A stretch of 64,000 nucleotides of DNA from assembly GCF_014288115.1 (NCBI RefSeq), contig NZ_JACOOK010000003.1, positions 1-64,000 of the forward strand, in the 5' to 3' direction. This DNA is from Alistipes_A hominis (GTDB lineage Bacteria; Bacteroidota; Bacteroidia; Bacteroidales; Rikenellaceae). Below the pieces are notes generated by a model. The model was given only the letters and a program-made list of their open reading frames with translations, searched no databases and was not told the DNA's origin. The translations under genes were made by a program, and so were the position numbers. Positions 57,626 through 64,000 of the stretch are shown here, piece after piece (positions within the stretch are counted from its first letter, which is position 1; every line of letters starts with the position of its first letter).

Positions 57626-58747
57626 TCAGGATAATATTACGAGGTCGATACTCAGTCGATACAGTTTGTTGAGCAGACGCCGGAAAAAGAAAGCCGTCCT
57701 TACCAGCGAAAGTAGCGTAAATTTCGGTTGGGCGATGCACACCGTACTGATTTTTTGTTTGGAGCACACGTCCATGATGCTTTCGATCACGCGGTCGGAA
57801 TGCACCTGCAACACTTCGCCGCCCAGTTCCGACGCCAGTTTGAAGTTGTTGATCAGGTAACGCTGGTTGGCCAGCGGGATGCGGTCGGCGCTTTCGCGCG
57901 GAGTTTGCACGTAGAGTACGGCGAATCTGGCGTTGTAACGCGTGGCCAGCCGGGCGGTCTTGCGGATCACGCGGCGCGGCCCTTTGTCGCCGCTGTCGAT
58001 CACCGCGAGGAATTTTTCGTGGCGCACGCCGATGTTTTCGGATACCTCGTTCTCGACTTTCTTTTCGACGCGCAGCGCGACTTCTTTCAGCGCCAGTTCG
58101 CGCAGTTGCAGGATGTTCTCCTCTTTGAAAAAGTTGTCCAGCGCGACCTGCACTTTCTCCGGCTTGTAGATTTTGCCGTCTTTCAGCCGTTTGATCAGCT
58201 CTTCGGCCGTCAGGTCGATGTTCACTACTTCGTCGGCCATCGCCAGCACGCTGTCCGGGATGCGTTCGCGGATTTCGATGCCCGAGACGCGCTGCACCTC
58301 TTCGTTGAGGCTTTCGATGTGCTGGATGTTCACGGCGCTGATGACGCTGATCCCGGCTTCGAGGATTTGCAGCACGTCCTGCCACCGTTTGGCGTGCTCG
58401 CTGCCCTCGATGTTCGTGTGGGCCAGTTCGTCGACGATGACGATCTCCGGATGGGTGTTCAGGATGCCCTGCAGATCCATCTCTTCGAGTTCTTTGCCTT
58501 TGTAGAACAGTTTGCGACGCGCAATGACGGGAAGCCCCGACACCAGGGCTTCGGTGTCGGGACGTCCGTGCGTTTCGATATAGCCGATCTTCACATCCAC
58601 GCCCACTTCGAGCAGTTGGTGTGCCTCTTGCAGCATCCGGTAAGACTTGCCTACGCCGGCGATCATACCGATGTAGATTTTGAATTTGCCCCGGTGCGAA
58701 CGCTTGATCAGATCGAGGAAGTGCTGTACGCTCTGTTTTTGATCCAT
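57626..58747 (-). CDS. kdpD: KdpD sensor module without kinase domain
   Basis: The 373-residue protein equals only the N-terminal cytoplasmic part of KdpD. The KdpD domain (residues 20-230) has the Walker-A-like GMIAGVGKSYRMLQEAHQLL and Walker-B-like VIVDELAHTN. A universal-stress-protein-like domain follows (KFLAVIDSGDKGPRRVIRKT to the end). The four transmembrane helices and the kinase domain of full-length KdpD are absent and are replaced by the separate kinase gene downstream. In E. coli this part senses K+ and ATP status; here it presumably binds the neighbouring kinase. Confidence 0.9.
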   Translation of the reverse strand: MDQKQSVQHFLDLIKRSHRGKFKIYIGMIAGVGKSYRMLQEAHQLLEVGVDVKIGYIETHGRPDTEALVSGLPVIARRKLFYKGKELEEMDLQGILNTHPEIVIVDELAHTNIEGSEHAKRWQDVLQILEAGISVISAVNIQHIESLNEEVQRVSGIEIRERIPDSVLAMADEVVNIDLTAEELIKRLKDGKIYKPEKVQVALDNFFKEENILQLRELALKEVALRVEKKVENEVSENIGVRHEKFLAVIDSGDKGPRRVIRKTARLATRYNARFAVLYVQTPRESADRIPLANQRYLINNFKLASELGGEVLQVHSDRVIESIMDVCSKQKISTVCIAQPKFTLLSLVRTAFFFRRLLNKLYRLSIDLVILS

Positions 58748-58750
58748 AAA

Positions 58751-59485
58751 TTAATCCAGCATAATTGAGAATCCGCCTACAAAGTTAACATCATCTTTGG
58801 CCGGATTCCATATCAGCCGCGTAAAAATCGGCAGAGAGAACGAGTCCGAGAAACGGATCGCCTTGGTCGCTCCGACCGTGACGTTGCAAACTGCGAATCC
58901 GGAAGTGCCGTACATATTCTCGGTGGCCCACGGCGTAAATCCTACTGCTGCGATCATGTCCACGCTTTTGACTGCGAACGGATACGAAATTTCCGCATAG
59001 GTCGAGTAGTTCTGCCGTCCTTCGTCGTCGCGGTCGGCGCCGAACAGCATCGTGTTCCAGGCCAGTGTCAGCGGGAAACGTTCGCCGAAACGGTAAGCTC
59101 CTCCCACTTCGATCATGTGCGGCGAGTCGGCGCCGAAACGGAAGTATTTTTCGGTGTAACGTTCCGATGAGGGCGTCCAGTAATAGTCGGTCAGCGAGAG
59201 GGTCAGTCCGCCCAATGTGTAGGCGGCCGTCAGGTCGGCTTCCTTGTAGTCCCCGGTAAAGTCGGCCGATCCCCATGCGGTCAGCGAGAAATCGCCCGCC
59301 GTCATGCCGAGCGTCGGTTGTATGCTGGCGTTGGCGTTGTACGAGCCGCGCCAGATGTAGCTGCTGACGAAATCGGCTCCGACTTTGACCCGTACGCCTT
59401 TTTCCTGAGCCATTGCGCAGTCTGCGAGCAGCATTCCGGTCAGTACGGCAAATAAAACGATTGCGGTTTTAAATTTGTTTTTCAT
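58751..59485 (-). CDS. Outer-membrane porin-like protein of the kdp operon
   Basis: The 244-residue protein has a signal peptide (MKNKFKTAIVLFAVLTGMLL, ADCAMAQ) followed by amphipathic beta strands with the SYIWRG motif (VGADFVSSYIWRGSYNANAS). It ends in a beta strand (DDVNFVGGFSIMLD). These features match TorF-like putative porins. Its place between kdpC and kdpD suggests a route for K+ or a partner across the outer membrane (inference from position). Confidence 0.82.
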   Translation of the reverse strand: MKNKFKTAIVLFAVLTGMLLADCAMAQEKGVRVKVGADFVSSYIWRGSYNANASIQPTLGMTAGDFSLTAWGSADFTGDYKEADLTAAYTLGGLTLSLTDYYWTPSSERYTEKYFRFGADSPHMIEVGGAYRFGERFPLTLAWNTMLFGADRDDEGRQNYSTYAEISYPFAVKSVDMIAAVGFTPWATENMYGTSGFAVCNVTVGATKAIRFSDSFSLPIFTRLIWNPAKDDVNFVGGFSIMLD

Positions 59486-59552
59486 GGTCGATTTGTTTTA
59501 AAAGTCGGGTTGTTTTTAAATTGTTTTTAATTCGAATGGTTTGCCGGAAGTC

Positions 59553-60146
59553 TCACAGCGTGCCCGTTTCAGATGCGGCCGCCGGTTTCAGCCGGTCGAG
59601 GGCTACGTTCAGTTGCAGTACGTTTACCTTCTCGGTTCCGAAAAGACCCAGCCAGGGTTTTTGGATCGTCTGCCGGATCAGTTCCCTGACGGTCTGCTCG
59701 GAAAGTCCGCGGGCTTCGGCCACGCGCCGCGCCTGTACGTAGGCTCCGGCCGGGGAGATGTCCGGATCGAGTCCGCTGCCGCTGGCGGTGACCATCTCGG
59801 AAGGCACGTCCTGCCGCAGCAGGTACGGGTGAAAGGTCAGGAAGGTGTCGATGCGGGCTTTTACTTCATCGAGGTATTCGGGGTTGGTCGTAGCCTTGTT
59901 GCTGCCGCCCGAACCGCTCCCGTTGTACTCGACCGCCGAAGGACGGCCCCAGAAATAGGTCGCTTTCGTAAACGATTGTCCGACGTTTGCCGCTCCGACG
60001 ATCCGGCCGTTTTCGGTAACGACGGCCGCCCGGCCGCCGTTCGGCCCGGCTATGCTGCCGACTCCCCACAGGATCAGGACGTAACCCACGCCCAGCAGCG
60101 CGCAGAACGCGAGCGTTATTTTGATGGATTTCCAGAATGTTTTCAT
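59553..60146 (-). CDS. kdpC: Potassium-transporting ATPase subunit C
   Basis: KdpC is a single-span inner-membrane subunit that stabilises the KdpFABC complex and raises nucleotide affinity. The 197-residue protein has one N-terminal helix (IKITLAFCALLGVGYVLILW). The periplasmic domain carries FWGRPSAVEYNGSGSGGSN, SGSGLDPDISPAGAYVQARR and PWLGLFGTEKVNVLQLN. It follows kdpB by 18 bases. Confidence 0.95.
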   Translation of the reverse strand: MKTFWKSIKITLAFCALLGVGYVLILWGVGSIAGPNGGRAAVVTENGRIVGAANVGQSFTKATYFWGRPSAVEYNGSGSGGSNKATTNPEYLDEVKARIDTFLTFHPYLLRQDVPSEMVTASGSGLDPDISPAGAYVQARRVAEARGLSEQTVRELIRQTIQKPWLGLFGTEKVNVLQLNVALDRLKPAAASETGTL

Positions 60147-60164
60147 GATTTTCTTTTTTACGGG

Positions 60165-62198
60165 TTAGAAAAATACGCTGATCAGCAGGTCGATCAGTTT
60201 GATTCCGACGAACGGGACGAGTACGCCGCCCAGGCCGTAGATGAACAGGTTGCGCCGCAGCAGCGCCGATGCGCCGATCGGTTTGTACCGCACGCCGCGC
60301 AGGGCCAGCGGAATCAGCAGCGGGATGATGACCGCGTTGAAGATTACGGCCGACAGGATCGCGCTTTGCGGCGAGTGCAGGTGCATGACGTTCAGCGCTT
60401 CGAGCGACGGGATCGAGGCGATGAACAGCGCCGGGACGATTGCGAAGTATTTGGCTACGTCGTTGGCGATGCTGAATGTCGTCAGCGTGCCGCGCGTCAT
60501 CAGCAGTTGTTTGCCGATCTCGACGATCTCGATCAGTTTGGTCGGGTCGTTGTCCAGATCGACCATGTTGCCGGCTTCTTTGGCAGCCTGCGTGCCGCTG
60601 TTCATCGCTACGCCCACGTCGGCTTGCGCCAGCGCCGGCGCGTCGTTCGTGCCGTCGCCCATCATGGCGACCAGCTTGCCGCTCTGCTGCTCGCGGCGGA
60701 TGTACTCCATTTTGTCTTCGGGTTTGGCTTCGGCGATGAAGTCGTCCACGCCGGCCTTTTCGGCGATGTATTTTGCCGTCAGCGGGTTGTCGCCGGTAAC
60801 CATGACGGTCTTGACGCCCATCTTGCGCAGGCGTTCGAACCGTTCGCGGATGCCCGTCTTGATGATGTCCTGCAGTTCGATGACGCCGATCACCCGTTCG
60901 TTTTCCGATACGACCAGCGGCGTTCCGCCGTTTTCTGAGATCAGCGTGACGAGTTTCATGATTTCGTCGTCGAACCGATTTCCGGCCCCCTCGACGATCC
61001 GGCGGATCGATTCGAAAGCGCCTTTGCGGATTCGCCGGCCGTCGGCCAGGTCTACGCCGGAGCATTTCGTCTCGGCGGAGAAACGGATCATCCGCGCGCC
61101 GATCGTGCTCAGTTCGTGCACGCGGCGGCCCTGTTCGCGCCCCAGTTCGATGATCGATTTCCCCTCGGGCGTTTCGTCGGACAGCGACGAGTACATGCAG
61201 GCTTCGACGAACCGACCCATATCCATCTCCGGTGCCGGGTAGAATTTGGTCGCCTTGCGGTTGCCGATGGTGATGGTTCCCGTTTTGTCGAGCAGCAGCG
61301 TGTCGATGTCGCCGGCCGTTTCGACGGCCTTGCCCGATTTGGTGATGACGTTCGCACGCAGCGCCCGGTCCATTCCGGCGATCCCGATCGCCGACAGCAG
61401 TCCTCCGATCGTGGTCGGGATCAGGCAGACGAACAGCGAAATGAACGCGGCGATCGTGATGTTGGCCCCCACGTAGTCGGCGAAGGGTTTCAGCGTGGCG
61501 CAAACGATCACGAATACCAACGTGAACCCGGCCAGCAGGATCGTCAGCGCGATTTCGTTCGGCGTTTTCTGCCGCGAAGCGCCTTCGACGAGCGAAATCA
61601 TTTTGTCCAGGAAACTTTCGCCCGGCATGGCGGTCACCCGGACGCGGATGCGGTCGGACAGCACTTTCGTACCGCCCGTGACGGAGCTTTTGTCGCCGCC
61701 GGCCTCGCGGATCACCGGCGCGCTTTCGCCGGTAATGGCGCTTTCGTCGATCGAGGCGAGCCCCTCGATGATCTCGCCGTCGGCCGGGACGATATCGCCC
61801 GCCTCACATTCGAAGATATCGTTTTTTTTCAGCGCGTTGCTGCTGACGATACGAACGGTATTGCCGTTGACCAGTTTGGCCGGGGTCTCCTCGCGCGTTT
61901 TGCGCAGCGAATCGGCCTGCGCTTTGCCGCGCGCTTCGGCGATCGCCTCTGCGAAATTGGCGAACAGCAGCGTAATGAACAGCACGACGAAGACGACGAG
62001 GTTGTATCCGAACGACCCCTGGGTCGTATCCCCCGAAATGAGGATGTAGAACAGCAGGACGAACATGACGGCCGTGACGATCTCGACGGTGAACATGATC
62101 GGGTTTTTAATCATCGTCCTCGGATCGAGTTTGCGTACCGATGCACCGAGACTCTCTTTGATGAGCTGTTTATCGAACAGCGAATTGGACTTATTCAT
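60165..62198 (-). CDS. kdpB: Potassium-transporting ATPase subunit B
   Basis: KdpB is the P-type ATPase catalytic subunit of the high-affinity K+ pump. The protein has 677 residues from the ATG at 62198 (MNKSNSLFDKQLIKESLGAS); a TTG three codons upstream is not preferred. Landmarks: membrane helices 1-2 (PIMFTVEIVTAVMFVLLFYI), the actuator loop with ITGESAPV, the phosphorylated Asp in LLLDKTGTITIGNRKATKFY, the nucleotide domain, and the hinge MMGDGTNDAPALAQADVGVA. All catalytic motifs are intact. Confidence 0.97.
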   Translation of the reverse strand: MNKSNSLFDKQLIKESLGASVRKLDPRTMIKNPIMFTVEIVTAVMFVLLFYILISGDTTQGSFGYNLVVFVVLFITLLFANFAEAIAEARGKAQADSLRKTREETPAKLVNGNTVRIVSSNALKKNDIFECEAGDIVPADGEIIEGLASIDESAITGESAPVIREAGGDKSSVTGGTKVLSDRIRVRVTAMPGESFLDKMISLVEGASRQKTPNEIALTILLAGFTLVFVIVCATLKPFADYVGANITIAAFISLFVCLIPTTIGGLLSAIGIAGMDRALRANVITKSGKAVETAGDIDTLLLDKTGTITIGNRKATKFYPAPEMDMGRFVEACMYSSLSDETPEGKSIIELGREQGRRVHELSTIGARMIRFSAETKCSGVDLADGRRIRKGAFESIRRIVEGAGNRFDDEIMKLVTLISENGGTPLVVSENERVIGVIELQDIIKTGIRERFERLRKMGVKTVMVTGDNPLTAKYIAEKAGVDDFIAEAKPEDKMEYIRREQQSGKLVAMMGDGTNDAPALAQADVGVAMNSGTQAAKEAGNMVDLDNDPTKLIEIVEIGKQLLMTRGTLTTFSIANDVAKYFAIVPALFIASIPSLEALNVMHLHSPQSAILSAVIFNAVIIPLLIPLALRGVRYKPIGASALLRRNLFIYGLGGVLVPFVGIKLIDLLISVFF

Positions 62199-62211
62199 GG
62201 TTTTCAATCGT

Positions 62212-63909
62212 TTATTTGCTTAAATAATCGGCGATCGGACCCAGTGCCTGCGCCGGGAAAAATGCCAGGGCGGCCACGATGACGATCACGGCGAAGGTCA
62301 TCAGCGCGAAGGTTGCCGTATCGGTTTTCAGTGTTCCGGCGCTTTCGGGTATGTATTTTTTCGAAGCCAGCAGTCCGGCGATCGCCACTTGTCCGACGAT
62401 CGGGAAGTAGCGGCCGAGGATCAACACGATCCCGCAGGTGATGTTCCAGAACGGCGTGTTGTCGCTGAGTCCCTCGAAACCGGAGCCGTTATTGGCTGCG
62501 CAAGAGGTATACTCGTAGAGCATTTCGCTGAATCCGTGAAACGACGGATTGTTGAGCCAAGCGCCGGCCAGTTCCGGATTTTGCGCCGCCAGGTGGGAGG
62601 CCAGCGCCGTGCCGACCAGGATAATCAATGGATGCATCAGTACGACCATCGTCGCGATCTTCATCTCCCGCGCTTCGATCTTCTTACCGAGGAATTCCGG
62701 CGTGCGGCCGACCATCAGCCCGCTGATAAAGACGGCGATGATGATGAAGGCGTAATAGTTCATAAAGCCGACGCCCACGCCGCCGAACCAGCAGTTGATC
62801 TGCATGTTCAGCATTTGCAGCATACCGCTTAGCGGGGTCTGGCTGTCGTGCATGCTGTTGACCGAGCCGTTCGACGTGACCGTCGTGGTCATGCCCCACA
62901 TCGCCGATGCGGCCGACCCGATCCGGATCTCCTTGCCCTCCATGCTGCCCATATCCTGCCGGATCTCCATAGCTGCGATTTGTTTGCTGCCGCCCATCTC
63001 CTGGTCGACCGATACGGCGATCCCGACCACGTAGGCGAACAGCATCACGCCGAAGATGCTCCAGGCCAGCTTACGGCGTTTCAGGTAGAAACCCAGCGCG
63101 AAGACCATCGCCATCGGAATGATCAGGATCGACCAACATTCCAGAATATTCGTGAAAGCGTTCGGGTTTTCGAGCGGATGGGCCGAATTGACGCCGAAGT
63201 AGCCGCCGCCGTTCGTGCCGAGTTGTTTGATCGGGACGATCGCGGCGGTCGGGCCCTGGGAGATCGTCTGTTCGGTTCCTTCGAGGGTCGTCAGCGTTTG
63301 TTTGCCGTCGAAGGTCATCGGCGTGCCGTTCAGGATCAGCAGGATGCCGACCAGCAGCGACAGCGGCATCAGGATACGGGTCGTGCTTTTGACGAGGTAG
63401 ACCCAGAAGTTTCCGATCGTCCGGGTCGTTTTCGCGGCCATCGCCCGGAAAACGCCGGCCAGCGCCGCCATGCCGCAGGCGGCTGTGATGAACTGGAACA
63501 GCATGATGACGAACAGTTGCGTGAAATAGGTCAGTCCGGTTTCGCCGCTGTAATGCTGCAGGTTGCAGTTCACCAGGAAGCTGATGCAGGTATTGAACGC
63601 CTGGTCGGGCGTTTGGCCCGGGTTGCCGTCCGGGTTCAGCGGCAGGACGCCTTGGACCACGAGCAGAATCATGCCCCACAGGAACCAGAACAGATTGACG
63701 GTCAGCAGGGCCCGGAGGAACTGTTTCCAGTTCATCTCTTCGTGGGGATTGATGCCGGAAAAACGGTAAATCCACCGTTCGACCGGAGCCATGAAGTCGA
63801 GCGGCGTTTTTTCTCCCTTATATACTTTTGCGATGTAGCGTCCGAGCGGGTAACTGAGCGCGATCAGCAGCGCCAGTTGCAAGACGACGCCTGAAATTTC
63901 CGTATTCAT
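62212..63909 (-). CDS. kdpA: Potassium-transporting ATPase subunit A
   Basis: KdpA is the K+ channel-like subunit. The 565-residue inner-membrane protein has four pore-loop repeats. Selectivity-filter-like segments include TSFLVNCNLQHYSGE-type CISFLVNCNLQHYSGET, QLGTNGGGYFGVNSAHPLEN, FGGVGVGFMNYYAF and YEYTSCAANNGSGFEGL. Length and motifs are normal. It precedes kdpB by 13 bases. Confidence 0.96.
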   Translation of the reverse strand: MNTEISGVVLQLALLIALSYPLGRYIAKVYKGEKTPLDFMAPVERWIYRFSGINPHEEMNWKQFLRALLTVNLFWFLWGMILLVVQGVLPLNPDGNPGQTPDQAFNTCISFLVNCNLQHYSGETGLTYFTQLFVIMLFQFITAACGMAALAGVFRAMAAKTTRTIGNFWVYLVKSTTRILMPLSLLVGILLILNGTPMTFDGKQTLTTLEGTEQTISQGPTAAIVPIKQLGTNGGGYFGVNSAHPLENPNAFTNILECWSILIIPMAMVFALGFYLKRRKLAWSIFGVMLFAYVVGIAVSVDQEMGGSKQIAAMEIRQDMGSMEGKEIRIGSAASAMWGMTTTVTSNGSVNSMHDSQTPLSGMLQMLNMQINCWFGGVGVGFMNYYAFIIIAVFISGLMVGRTPEFLGKKIEAREMKIATMVVLMHPLIILVGTALASHLAAQNPELAGAWLNNPSFHGFSEMLYEYTSCAANNGSGFEGLSDNTPFWNITCGIVLILGRYFPIVGQVAIAGLLASKKYIPESAGTLKTDTATFALMTFAVIVIVAALAFFPAQALGPIADYLSK

Positions 63910-63931
63910 TTACTTTTAAGGATTGGTTTCG

Positions 63932-64000
63932 TTAAAATTGTTCGGGTCTGACCAAGACATACATCAGGTAGCCGAAGATCAGGATGCTGAGGATAAACAG
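63932..64000 (-). CDS. kdpF: KdpF, small membrane subunit (cut by window edge)
   Basis: The last 22 codons of a minus-strand frame read LFILSILIFGYLMYVLVRPE then QF and TAA (63934-63932). One hydrophobic helix ending in a (V/L)xxPExF motif is the signature of KdpF, the stabilising peptide of the Kdp complex. Its start lies beyond the window. It sits 22 bases upstream of kdpA. Confidence 0.85.
   Translation of the reverse strand: MFILSILIFGYLMYVLVRPEQF

Noticed and set aside
55945..57672. 575-codon plus-strand frame over the histidine kinase
   Set aside because: Antisense shadow of a gene with full HAMP, PAS, HisKA and ATPase motifs.

Overview
The window looks like a Bacteroidota genome of the Alistipes/Rikenellaceae type. 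Evidence: recurring promoters of the Bacteroidota form TTTG-N19..21-TAnnTTTG, NVEAL-family small proteins paired with six-bladed beta-propeller lipoproteins, a eukaryote-type glycyl-tRNA synthetase, meso-diaminopimelate dehydrogenase, DUF4251, ORF6N and TlpA/DUF4369-type proteins, and moderately high GC with AT-rich accessory patches. The genus is inferred from gene content, not proven.

1-10.2 kb: the 3' end of a 5S rRNA is followed by a degenerating tandem array. Its repeated unit is [NVEAL small secreted protein]-[propeller lipoprotein]-[optional thioredoxin-like lipoprotein]. Five NVEAL loci (two intact, three damaged), five propellers and two thioredoxin-like genes (one dead) can be read. 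The unit boundaries carry a second, diverged 5S copy and two short fragments of the 3' end of valS, and the intact valS closes the array. The array therefore appears to have grown by duplications that dragged along pieces of both flanking genes. Three units share a promoter with GATAA/TTATC half-sites.

10.2-42 kb: mostly housekeeping. valS, lon-mnmA, asnS, rpoN, a GH2 enzyme, a surface lipoprotein with three FN3 repeats, a UbiB-type kinase, nrdDG behind a cobalamin riboswitch, ruvX-ddh-def, a GH43 enzyme, glyS, coaD-lpxD-ruvC-TlpA-like lipoprotein, and tRNA-Arg(ACG).

42-54.8 kb: accessory. Just behind the tRNA lies the decayed N-terminus of a tyrosine-recombinase integrase, so an element probably once used this tRNA as its attachment site. 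Then come a retropepsin-like lipoprotein, a metallophosphoesterase, a zeta-toxin-like kinase with an overlapping 53-residue gene, an EamA transporter, an unrecognised 423-residue protein, a choloylglycine-hydrolase-family enzyme and an ORF6N protein. The most striking part is 51.1-52.55 kb: two tandem copies of a module in which a small XRE regulator is divergent from a roughly 235-nt structured RNA. Every helix of the RNA is kept between copies, most by compensatory base changes. Each copy has its own palindrome in the divergent promoter region, and a 27-bp hairpin in the 3' flank is exactly inverted between copies. After it come two overlapping GC-rich genes of unknown function and another candidate hairpin RNA.

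54.8-64 kb: an aldo/keto reductase and, on the minus strand, a complete potassium-uptake operon kdpF(partial)-kdpA-kdpB-kdpC-porin-kdpD(sensor only)-histidine kinase, with KdpD split into two genes.
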